Made by a program: the position numbers and the translations under genes. A stretch of 5,872 nucleotides of DNA from Novosphingobium sp. (lineage in GTDB: Bacteria > Pseudomonadota > Alphaproteobacteria > Sphingomonadales > Sphingomonadaceae), in the NCBI GenBank assembly GCA_027490345.1, contig JAIXYF010000356.1, positions 1 to 5,872 on the forward strand, in the 5' to 3' direction. Below, piece by piece: positions 1-5,517 of the stretch. Under the pieces are notes generated by a model. That model made no database searches. It had not been told where the DNA came from and saw only the letters and a program-made list of their open reading frames with translations. Position 1 is the stretch's first letter. Every line of letters begins with the position of its first letter.

Positions 1-265
1 CATCGGCGAGGCGGGCGGTCAGCGCGCTGTCGATCTCGTCGCGCCGGGCTGCAACGCCGCGCACCACATCGTCGAAAAACGCCACGTCGGCATCGTGGTA
101 CTGGTCGTCCTCGATTTCCGCGCCCAGCCGGTGCATGTGGAACTCGTCAATCAGCAGATGCAGCGGCGTCTGCTCCATATCTAGCTGATAGAGCGCCTGC
201 ACGGCGGCGAGCCGCGCGGCGGAGCGAGCCGTGAGGCGGGCGGCAGACTTTTTGGCGGACGTCAT
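1..265 (-). CDS. nusB: Transcription antitermination factor NusB (partial, N-terminal 88 residues)
   Basis: NusB binds boxA RNA together with ribosomal protein S10 (NusE) and helps RNA polymerase resist Rho-dependent termination on rRNA operons; it is a cytoplasmic RNA-binding protein. The visible 88 residues begin with a basic, Ala/Arg/Lys-rich stretch and then a helix containing ARLAAVQALYQLDM (residues 17-30), the characteristic NusB N-terminal helix. Full-length NusB is about 140-150 residues, so roughly the last 60 lie beyond base 1. The start is the ATG at 265-263, which overlaps the hisD stop as ATGA; a GAGG at 277-274 sits eight bases upstream as a Shine-Dalgarno. The gene is therefore the third of a hisG-hisD-nusB operon and is probably translationally coupled to hisD. 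This hisD-nusB order is one I associate with sphingomonads. The function has no direct link to histidine synthesis. Confidence 0.92.
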   Translation of the reverse strand, partial: MTSAKKSAARLTARSAARLAAVQALYQLDMEQTPLHLLIDEFHMHRLGAEIEDDQYHDADVAFFDDVVRGVAARRDEIDSALTARLAD

Positions 266-1548
266 ATTCCAAGCCTCAATTCGATGGAGCGGGCGTGCGC
301 GGCAAGGCCCTCAGCTTCGGCCAGAGCCACAGCCGCCGGGCCAACGGCACCCAGTGCGGCTTCGCTCAGCCCAAGAAAGCTGGTGCGCTTCATGAAATCG
401 AGCACCGACAGGCCCGAGGCAAAGCGCGCGCGCCGCCCGGTGGGCAGCACGTGGTTTGGCCCAGCCACATAATCGCCGATGGCCTCGGGCGTGTGGCGGC
501 CCAGGAACACCGATCCGGCATGGCGGATTTCGGCAAAGAGGGCTTCGGGATCGTCGGTCGCGATTTCCACGTGCTCCGCTGCCAGCGCGTTGGCGAGGGC
601 GGGTGCTTCGGCAAGCGAGCTTGCCACGATGATCACGCCGTGGGCATCCCAGCTGGCGCGGGCGACAGCGGCGGTGGGCAGCAGCGCGATTTCGGCTTCC
701 ACCGCTGCCGCCACTGCATCGGCAAACGCTGCGTCATCGGTAATCAGAATCGCCTGCGCCGCAGGATCGTGCTCGGCCTGGCTGAGCAGGTCGGCGGCGA
801 TCCACTGCGGATCATTGGCGCCGTCCGCGATCACGAGGATTTCGGAAGGCCCGGCCACCATGTCGATGCCGACCACGCCGAAGAGCTGGCGCTTGGCTTC
901 GGCCACCCAGGCATTGCCGGGGCCGGTGATCACATCCACCGGCGCAATCCGATCGGTGCCATAAGCCAGCGCGGCAATCGCCTGTGCGCCGCCGATGCGC
1001 CACACTTCATCAACGCCCGCCAGGTGTGCGGCGGCCAGCACCAGCGGATTGATCGCGCCTTTCGGCGTCGGCGTGGTCACCACCAGCCGCCCCACGCCCG
1101 CCACTTTGGCCGGAATGGCATTCATCAGCAGCGAGGACGGATAGGCCGCGCGCCCGCCGGGCACATAAAGCCCCGCGCCATCGACGGCGCGCCACTTTGC
1201 GCCGAGCCGCACGCCGGAGGCGTCCACATAGTCGCGGTCTTCGGGCAGCTGCGCCTGATGGTAGGCGCGGATGCGTTCGGCCGCCAGTTCGAGCGCGGCG
1301 CGCAAGGCCGGAGCGAGCGCGTCGAACGCATCCCGGCAGGTCTGCGTCGGGATGCACCAGTCATCCCCCAGGTCATGCCCGTCAAACCGCGCGGTATAGT
1401 CTGCCACTGCCGCATCGCCGCGCGCGCGCACCTCGGCAAGGATCGCGCTGACCCCCTGCGCCACATCGGCATCGCTTTCGCGCCGGTCGCTCACCACTGC
1501 CGCAAAGGCGGCGGCAAAGCCGGGATCGTTGGTGTGGAGGCGCTGCAT
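262..1548 (-). CDS. hisD: Histidinol dehydrogenase
   Basis: This cytoplasmic zinc enzyme carries out the last two steps of histidine synthesis, oxidising L-histidinol through histidinal to L-histidine with two NAD+. The 428 residues match the usual family length. The signature block runs from GPGNAWVAEAKRQLFG (209-224) through MVAGPSEILVIADG (230-243) to DLLSQAEHDP (253-262). Residues equivalent to the E. coli zinc ligands are all present: Gln257, His260, Asp359 and His418. The catalytic pair Glu325-His326 lies in AAEHVEI, and GPNHVLPTGRRARF (363-376) is the conserved substrate-site segment. Nothing suggests inactivation. The ATG at 1548-1546 shares one base with the hisG stop (TGATG), and the stop shares four bases with the nusB start. 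A hairpin over the hisG end covers the likely ribosome binding site (separate entry). Confidence 0.98.
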   Translation of the reverse strand: MQRLHTNDPGFAAAFAAVVSDRRESDADVAQGVSAILAEVRARGDAAVADYTARFDGHDLGDDWCIPTQTCRDAFDALAPALRAALELAAERIRAYHQAQLPEDRDYVDASGVRLGAKWRAVDGAGLYVPGGRAAYPSSLLMNAIPAKVAGVGRLVVTTPTPKGAINPLVLAAAHLAGVDEVWRIGGAQAIAALAYGTDRIAPVDVITGPGNAWVAEAKRQLFGVVGIDMVAGPSEILVIADGANDPQWIAADLLSQAEHDPAAQAILITDDAAFADAVAAAVEAEIALLPTAAVARASWDAHGVIIVASSLAEAPALANALAAEHVEIATDDPEALFAEIRHAGSVFLGRHTPEAIGDYVAGPNHVLPTGRRARFASGLSVLDFMKRTSFLGLSEAALGAVGPAAVALAEAEGLAAHARSIELRLGI

Positions 1549-2243
1549 CAGGCGGGCGCTCCCGCCTTCTGGCTGCGTGCCACAAGTTCGCGGAAGGTAT
1601 CGATCAGCCCGCCCATCCGCGCACTGTCGGTTTTCAGCGCAGCGCGGTTGATGATGAGCCGCGCCGAAACCGGCATGATCCGGCTGGTCTCGACAAGGCC
1701 GTTGTCCTTCAGCGTGCGGCCCGAAGAGACGAGGTCGACGATCCGGCTGGCCAGGCCCAGCGAAGGCGCCAGCTCCATCGCGCCGTTCAGTTTCACCACT
1801 TCGGCGGCCACGCCCAGCTTTTCGAAATGGCGGCGCGTCAGGCTGGGATACTTGGTGGCGACGCGCGCGTGGCTTTCGCGGGCGGCCCGCCCGCTGACCG
1901 CCATGTCAGCCGGTTCGGCCACAGAGAGGCGGCAGTGCCCGATATCGAGATCTACGGGCGCATAAAGGTCGGCATAATCAAACTCGTCGATCACATCCGA
2001 ACCGACGATCCCGGCTTGCGCTGCGCCGTGGGCCACGAACGTCGCCACATCGAAGGCGCGCACGCGGATGATCGTCACGTCTGCGCGGCTTGTGGCAAAG
2101 CTCAGCTTGCGGGAGTTCTTGTCGAAGAAGTCTGCTTCGGGCACGACACCGGCATCCTTGAGCAGCGGCAGCGCTTCCTCAAGAATGCGGCCCTTGGGCA
2201 AGGCGAAAACGATCGGTGTGGGGGCGGCAGTAGAAGCTGGCAT
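1548..2243 (-). CDS. hisG: ATP phosphoribosyltransferase, short form (HisG-S)
   Basis: HisG condenses ATP with PRPP to give phosphoribosyl-ATP, the committed step of histidine synthesis. The 231 residues include the N-terminal FALPKGRILEEALPLL (13-28), GAAQAGIVGSDVIDEF (73-88), and a perfect fit to the family signature at 157-178, from Glu157 through Asp170 to the PRPP loop SSGRTL (173-178). The protein ends soon after the catalytic domain, so it lacks the C-terminal ACT-like regulatory domain of long HisG (about 300 residues). Short HisG proteins need the HisRS-like partner HisZ for activity and feedback inhibition; no hisZ is in this window, so it must be elsewhere. The first ten residues precede the conserved core and are poorly constrained; the ATG at 2243-2241 has AGGGG nine bases upstream. 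It is first in the operon and diverges from the DUF2332 gene. Confidence 0.97.
   Translation of the reverse strand: MPASTAAPTPIVFALPKGRILEEALPLLKDAGVVPEADFFDKNSRKLSFATSRADVTIIRVRAFDVATFVAHGAAQAGIVGSDVIDEFDYADLYAPVDLDIGHCRLSVAEPADMAVSGRAARESHARVATKYPSLTRRHFEKLGVAAEVVKLNGAMELAPSLGLASRIVDLVSSGRTLKDNGLVETSRIMPVSARLIINRAALKTDSARMGGLIDTFRELVARSQKAGAPA
1550..1567 (-). promoter_or_regulatory. GC-rich hairpin covering the likely hisD ribosome binding site
   Basis: On the hisG-hisD transcript the last hisG codons form AGGCGGG-AGCG-CCCGCCT, a perfect seven-base-pair stem with a four-base loop. It ends two bases before the hisD ATG. The best Shine-Dalgarno candidate for hisD (GGGAG, ten bases before the ATG) lies in the 5' arm and loop. 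This would hide the site until ribosomes finishing hisG open the stem, a plausible translational-coupling device. The structure is read directly from sequence; the role is inference, and GC-rich coding DNA makes such stems fairly frequent. Confidence 0.4.
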
Positions 2244-2254
2244 AGCTTGCCGCC

Positions 2255-2281
2255 CCTATGGCAAAGGGCCGGAAAGGGCAA
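2255..2281 (-). promoter_or_regulatory. Possible promoter of the hisG-hisD-nusB operon
   Basis: Reading the minus strand, TTGCCC (2281-2276) is followed after 15-17 bases by CATAGG/TAGGGG (2260-2253). This resembles the loose TTGCC-type -35 and short TA-containing -10 of GC-rich alphaproteobacteria, but it is a weak match to the consensus. If real, transcription would begin only a few bases before the hisG ATG, giving an almost leaderless mRNA, and the -35 would overlap the ribosome binding site of the divergent gene. A start further upstream, inside the DUF2332 gene, is the alternative. Confidence 0.3.
2271..2278 (+). promoter_or_regulatory. Ribosome binding site deciding the DUF2332 start
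   Basis: GGAAAGGG lies seven bases before the ATG at 2286. The reading frame stays open far upstream, back into the region antisense to hisG, so this site is the main reason for placing the start here. The next in-frame ATG at 2310 has a purine run only about 14 bases away, which is poorer spacing. Confidence 0.6.
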
Positions 2282-2285
2282 CCGT

Positions 2286-3362
2286 ATGGAAGGGGACACG
2301 GCCAAGCTGATGGAGGTCCGCGATGTGGCCGCCGCCATCGCGTGGCAGGCGGATCATGCCGCAAATAACGGCGCGCCCTGCACCGCACGCGTGGTGCGCG
2401 CCCAGCTTGGCCTGCTGGACGGCGCCACTGAAACCGGCCGCTGGATGGCCCACTGGCCGGGGCGGCCGCTCGAAGATGCGCTGCCGCTGCGGCTGGCGGG
2501 CGGATTTCACCACCTTGTCCTTTCGGGCACGGATACGCGGCTGGGCGCGGTCTATCGCGGGCAGCTGACCGATCAGGCGGCGGTGGATGCGCTGGTTCGC
2601 GATCTGGTGCATCGGCATGACGGCGCGTTGCTGCCGTGGCTCGATGGCCCGCCGCAGACCAACGAAGCGGGGCGTTCGGCCTCGATTATGGCCGCCCTGC
2701 TATGGCTTTCGCCGCGCATGGGGCCGCGCTTTGAGCTGAACGAGTTGGGTGCCAGCGCGGGCGTCAACACGATGATTGAGCGCTATTTCTACGATTTGGG
2801 CGGCACTGAGGTCGGCCCCGAAGGCTCGCCGATGCAGATCAAGCCCGAATGGCGCGGGCCTGCGCCGGCGCCCGCGCCGGTGGAGATTACGAGCCTTCAG
2901 GGCTGCGACCGCGCACCGGTGAATCTGGCGCATCCGGCTGCCGCGCTGCGCCTCAAAAGCTATGTCTGGGCTGAAGTGACCGAGCGGCTGGCCCGGATCG
3001 ATGCAGCGATCCGGCTGGCGGGCGAGCGCGCGCCCGATCTTGTGCAGATGGACGCAGGCGAATGGGTGGACCAGCGCCTCGCTGCGCCGCTGGCGCGAGG
3101 CGTGACGCGGGTGATCTACCATTCGATCGTCTGGCAATATCTGCCGCCCGAAACCCGCGCGCGGATTACCCGGGCGATCACCGCTGCGGGCGAGGGCGGG
3201 CAGTGCCTCGCGTGGATCATGCTGGAAACCAACCGCAAAACCTTCCGCCATGAATTGACTGTGCGCCATTGGCCCGGCGGCGGCGCGCCTGTGCTGCTGG
3301 GCGAAGCGCATGCTCACGGCGCGTGGGTGGCGTGGCACGGCGATAAACAGGGCGATAAATAG
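2286..3362 (+). CDS. DUF2332 family protein of unknown function
   Basis: The 358-residue product looks like a complete member of the DUF2332 family, whose function is not established. Recognisable family blocks are FELNELGASAGVN followed by ERYFYDLGG (149-173); GCDRAPVNLAHPAAALRLKSYVW (206-228), with the adjoining ERLARIDAAI (233-242); and VIYHSIVWQYLPPETRARI (276-294), with a late MLETNR (312-317). The ELGASAG segment after a hydrophobic strand resembles the glycine-rich motif I of SAM-dependent methyltransferases; that similarity is my inference. No signal peptide or membrane segment is seen, so it is probably cytoplasmic. A short proline/alanine linker (GPAPAPAPVE, 191-200) is encoded by a GC-rich repeat. 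The start was chosen from the ribosome binding site and family length; the open frame upstream is antisense to hisG. The last residues (DKQGDK) and the stop codon come from a repeat element and may not be ancestral. Confidence 0.85.
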   Translation: MEGDTAKLMEVRDVAAAIAWQADHAANNGAPCTARVVRAQLGLLDGATETGRWMAHWPGRPLEDALPLRLAGGFHHLVLSGTDTRLGAVYRGQLTDQAAVDALVRDLVHRHDGALLPWLDGPPQTNEAGRSASIMAALLWLSPRMGPRFELNELGASAGVNTMIERYFYDLGGTEVGPEGSPMQIKPEWRGPAPAPAPVEITSLQGCDRAPVNLAHPAAALRLKSYVWAEVTERLARIDAAIRLAGERAPDLVQMDAGEWVDQRLAAPLARGVTRVIYHSIVWQYLPPETRARITRAITAAGEGGQCLAWIMLETNRKTFRHELTVRHWPGGGAPVLLGEAHAHGAWVAWHGDKQGDK

Positions 3363-3365
3363 GGA
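3342..3365 (+). repeat. Imperfect 12-base tandem repeat at the DUF2332 gene end
   Basis: GATAAACAGGGC is followed directly by GATAAATAGGGA, two 12-base units differing at two positions. The first encodes the terminal DKQG; the second gives DK and then the stop codon, made by the C-to-T difference. The second unit also forms the left arm of the inverted repeat at 3355-3379. AT-rich words like these stand out in the surrounding GC-rich coding DNA. Confidence 0.55.
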
Positions 3366-3379
3366 CAGTCCCCATTTAT
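3355..3379. repeat. 25-base near-perfect inverted repeat (REP-like palindrome)
   Basis: The arms ATAAATAGGGAC (3355-3366) and GTCCCCATTTAT (3368-3379) surround a single central A and pair at 11 of 12 positions; the only mismatch is A3361 with C3373. The DUF2332 stop codon TAG (3360-3362) lies inside the left arm. In RNA it would fold as an AT stem, a mismatch, and a short G/C stem with a three- to five-base loop. No U-run follows directly, so it is not a classical intrinsic terminator. The GGGACAGTCCC core resembles short palindromes I have seen dispersed between genes in many bacteria, some of them linked to REP-associated transposases; that link is recollection, unverified. Confidence 0.6.
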
Positions 3380-3395
3380 GCGCGCACGCCTTTTT

Positions 3396-3414
3396 CGGGT
3401 GCCCATTGCACCCG
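3396..3414. repeat. 7-bp inverted repeat upstream of the HD-domain gene
   Basis: CGGGTGC (3396-3402) and GCACCCG (3408-3414) are perfectly complementary around CCATT. A run of five T precedes it on the plus strand, and no T-run follows on either strand in its own direction, so it does not look like a terminator. It overlaps the proposed -35 hexamer of the downstream gene and could be an operator. Confidence 0.35.
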
Positions 3415-3433
3415 CCCGCGCCCGTGCTAGCCT
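3406..3433 (+). promoter_or_regulatory. Probable promoter of the HD-domain/GNAT unit
   Basis: TTGCAC (3406-3411), a 16-base GC-rich spacer and TAGCCT (3428-3433) form a plausible sigma70-type promoter for a GC-rich alphaproteobacterium. Transcription would begin near 3440, giving a leader of about 20 bases before the ATG at 3461. The -10 is weak against TATAAT, so this is a moderate call. It lies in the 98-base gap 3363-3460, which otherwise holds only the rightward part of the 25-base palindrome and the 7-bp inverted repeat. Confidence 0.4.
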
Positions 3434-3460
3434 CGCCGTGACATCCACCGAAAGCCCGCC

Positions 3461-4126
3461 ATGCGCCCGATCAAGCTGCTTCTTGTCCTCCTTGCACTCA
3501 CTCCTGCGCCCGCTCTGGCCGATTCCCCGCCGCTCGATTGGCGCATCAAGGTCCGCGCCTTCAATATGGAGCACTGCAAACACCCGGCATGGGGTACGTC
3601 GCATTCGGACCGCGATTACCGCCTCGCGAAGGCCATGGCGGCGAGCGACAAGGTGGCGCTGGACGATGACGTGCTGTTCGCCGCCGCCTATCTGCACGAT
3701 GTGGCCGCGTTCAAGCCTTACGAGAAGGCCGATCTCGATCACTCGGACGTGGCGGCAGATCTTGTCGGCGAGATCCTCGCGCCCACCGGCTTCCCGATGG
3801 CCAAGCTGCCGAAGGTGCAAGCCGCGATCCGCGAGCATATGTACTACCGAACGCCGACGGTTCCCGAATCGCTCTATCTCCACGATGCCGATGCGCTCGA
3901 TTGGCTCGGCGCGATCGGCGCGGCGCGGATCATGGCGCTGGCCGATCCGAATGGCGGCCAGCCCGATGCCCCCGCAGTGCTGCCGATGCTCAAGGAAAAC
4001 CTGCGCGATGTTCCGGCACGGGTGCTCTCCCCGGCTGGCAAGGCGCTGATGCCCGCCAAGCGCGATCTTCTGGTCAAGTGGCTGGAGACGCTTTCAGCCG
4101 AAACCGACGGGTTCAAGACGCTCTGA
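3461..4126 (+). CDS. Exported HD-domain metal-dependent phosphohydrolase-like protein
   Basis: The 221-residue product starts with a clear Sec signal peptide: basic MRPIK, hydrophobic LLLVLLAL, then TPAPALA with likely signal peptidase I cleavage after Ala20. There is no lipobox cysteine, so a soluble periplasmic protein is expected. The mature part has the HD-superfamily metal-binding pattern: His48 (SHSDRDY), His79-Asp80 (AAYLHDVAAF), His94 (DHSDVAA), His126 (REHMYY) and Asp142/Asp144 (HDADALDWLG). The additional histidines between the HD pair and the last aspartate would fit a two-metal site. HD proteins usually hydrolyse nucleotides or other phosphoesters; the substrate here is unknown, and a periplasmic location is unusual for the family. 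No strong Shine-Dalgarno is seen; the signal peptide supports the start. The stop overlaps the next gene's ATG by one base (TGATG), implying coupled expression. Confidence 0.85.
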   Translation: MRPIKLLLVLLALTPAPALADSPPLDWRIKVRAFNMEHCKHPAWGTSHSDRDYRLAKAMAASDKVALDDDVLFAAAYLHDVAAFKPYEKADLDHSDVAADLVGEILAPTGFPMAKLPKVQAAIREHMYYRTPTVPESLYLHDADALDWLGAIGAARIMALADPNGGQPDAPAVLPMLKENLRDVPARVLSPAGKALMPAKRDLLVKWLETLSAETDGFKTL

Positions 4127-4617
4127 TGGCTGACATCACCTACCGCACTTACGCGAAGTCTGACGAGGACGCGGTCATCGCGCATATCCTTGCCATCCAG
4201 CAGGGCGAGTTTGCCGTGCCCGTCTCGGCGGAGGAGCAGCCGGACTTGCGCGCTGTGGCGCAGGTCTACCAATCTGGCAGCGGTGGCTTCTGGGTGGCGG
4301 AACGGGAAGGCCGGATCGTCGGCACCATCGGCTTGATCGGGTTTGGCAGCAGCGAAGGCGCGCTGCGCAAGATGTTTGTCGCCGCCGAAGCGCGCGGGGC
4401 GGAACACGGCGTGGGCGCCCGGCTGCTGGCAGTGCTGCTGGAGCACGCTCGCGCGCAGGGGATCACCGGGATCACGCTTGGCACGATCGAACGCCTCCAC
4501 GCGGCCATCCGGTTCTACGAGAAGAACGGCTTCCAGCGCGTCGCACCCGAAGACCTGCCAGCCGGTTTCCCGCGCATGGCGGTGGACACGCACTTCTTCC
4601 GGCTGGATCTGTCCTGA
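4126..4617 (+). CDS. GNAT family N-acetyltransferase
   Basis: The 163-residue product has the size and order of a single-domain GNAT enzyme, which moves an acetyl group from acetyl-CoA to an amine of a small molecule or protein. GFWVAEREGRIVGTIGL (54-70) gives the beta-2/beta-3 strands. LRKMFVAAEARGAEHGVGARLLAVLLEHA (motif A, 80-108) supplies the acetyl-CoA loop as HGVGA. ITLGTIERLHAAIRFYEKNGF (116-136) is motif B with the typical FYEKNGF. The usual first Q/R of the Q/RxxGxG loop is Ala here, although the preceding Arg90 may serve. The C-terminal FPRMAVDTHFFRL (148-160) is typical of one small subgroup. The open frame begins earlier, inside the HD-domain gene, but the ATG at 4126 in the TGATG overlap gives the right family length. 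The substrate cannot be told from sequence. Its stop lies six bases from the end of the convergent gene. Confidence 0.9.
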   Translation: MADITYRTYAKSDEDAVIAHILAIQQGEFAVPVSAEEQPDLRAVAQVYQSGSGGFWVAEREGRIVGTIGLIGFGSSEGALRKMFVAAEARGAEHGVGARLLAVLLEHARAQGITGITLGTIERLHAAIRFYEKNGFQRVAPEDLPAGFPRMAVDTHFFRLDLS

Positions 4618-4623
4618 ACCGCG

Positions 4624-5517
4624 CTACCCCAGAAACGCATCCAGCGCCGAGTTGACCTTCTCCGGCGCTTCCCATGGCACGAAGTGTCCGCAATCGGGCA
4701 CCTGCACCAGCGTCAGGTTGGGGATCATCGCGTCCAGCCCTTCGAGATTGGCGGGCGGCAGTGCCATGTCGTCCATCGCCCAGATCACCAGCGTGGGGAT
4801 GCCAAGCGGTGGCAGCGGCGGCGGGGCAAAGCCTGCGGGCAGCGCGAAAGGTGCGTCCATATCCGGCACGTCCATCGGGCTGGCGCGGTACCAGTTGAGC
4901 ATCGCGACCGCGCTGTCGCCGTTCGACCAGTCCTGCAGCAGCGCCGCGCGCTCGGCCTCTTCCATCACCGGGGCGCGGTCGCCCCAGTTCAGCACCTGCA
5001 TGAGCAGCGCGCCCAGCCCATGTTCGCGCACCAGCGCATCGTTCGCGGTATCGCGAAACGCGCGCATATACTGGCTCGCGCCGCGCTGCACGGGATCGAG
5101 GTAGAGCAGTTTCTGGAAGATCCCCGGATGCGGCGCATTGGCGACCACTGCACGCGTGACGCGGGTGCCTTGGCCCATCAAGGCCACGCCCCAGGCAATT
5201 GCGCCGCCCCAATCGTGGCCGAGCACGGTGAATTGCCCCACGCCCAGCGCATCGGCCAGAAGGAAGATGTCGCCGATCAGCTTGTCCGGCGTGTAGTTCT
5301 CCGCGCCTTCGGGCTTGGAGGAACCGCGATAGCCGCGCTGGTCAGGCGCGATGCAGCGGAAGCGGCCCGAAAGGTGCGCGATCTGGTGTCGCCAGGTGCG
5401 GTGCGATTCGGGAAACCCGTGGAGGAACATCAGCACCGGCGCGTCGCGCGGCCCCACATCCACCACATCGAGTTCGATGCCATTCGCCAGCTTCACACGG
5501 GTGAGGTCCATGCTCAT
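4624..5517 (-). CDS. Alpha/beta hydrolase, epoxide hydrolase-like
   Basis: The 297 residues carry the full set expected of the epoxide hydrolase/haloalkane dehalogenase branch of alpha/beta hydrolases. His33-Gly-Phe-Pro36 is the HGxP oxyanion-hole motif. GHDWGG (100-105) holds the nucleophile Asp102. Asp250 in WAMDDMALPP and His278 in CGHFVPWEAPE complete the triad. In the cap region, Tyr150 (SQYMRAF) and Tyr210 (NWYRASP) are candidates for the pair that activates the epoxide oxygen. Epoxide hydrolases open epoxides to vicinal diols through an alkyl-enzyme ester. Dehalogenase activity is less likely because of the two tyrosines and the lack of a Trp-type halide pair that I can place. No signal peptide, so cytoplasmic. 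The start is the ATG at 5517, overlapping the upstream SDR stop as ATGA, with GGAGAG at 5529-5524; a second ATG lies two codons in. Confidence 0.88.
   Translation of the reverse strand: MSMDLTRVKLANGIELDVVDVGPRDAPVLMFLHGFPESHRTWRHQIAHLSGRFRCIAPDQRGYRGSSKPEGAENYTPDKLIGDIFLLADALGVGQFTVLGHDWGGAIAWGVALMGQGTRVTRAVVANAPHPGIFQKLLYLDPVQRGASQYMRAFRDTANDALVREHGLGALLMQVLNWGDRAPVMEEAERAALLQDWSNGDSAVAMLNWYRASPMDVPDMDAPFALPAGFAPPPLPPLGIPTLVIWAMDDMALPPANLEGLDAMIPNLTLVQVPDCGHFVPWEAPEKVNSALDAFLG

Noticed and set aside
295..1965. 556-codon open frame on the plus strand, antisense to hisD and hisG
   Set aside because: It runs opposite two unmistakable genes; its product is rich in His, Arg and Gly with no recognisable domain, as expected when the opposite strand of GC-rich genes is read. 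It also crosses the hisD/hisG boundary.
1827..2285. Upstream 153-codon in-frame extension of the DUF2332 gene
   Set aside because: It is antisense to hisG, lacks family similarity, and the ribosome binding site at 2271-2278 and usual family length support the ATG at 2286.
2859..2885. GC-rich alternating repeat as a separate repeat element
   Set aside because: It simply encodes the Ala/Pro linker of the DUF2332 protein and stays in frame.
3314..3883. 189-codon open frame on the minus strand opposite the HD-domain gene
   Set aside because: Arg/His-rich shadow translation of a well-supported gene; no domain and it would span the intergenic palindrome.
3901..4125. 75-codon N-terminal extension of the GNAT gene
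   Set aside because: It overlaps the conserved C-terminal half of the HD-domain protein in another frame; the TGATG start gives a normal GNAT length.
4618..4623. Bidirectional terminator between the convergent GNAT and hydrolase genes
   Set aside because: The gap is six bases and I see no stem with a T-run around the two stop codons.
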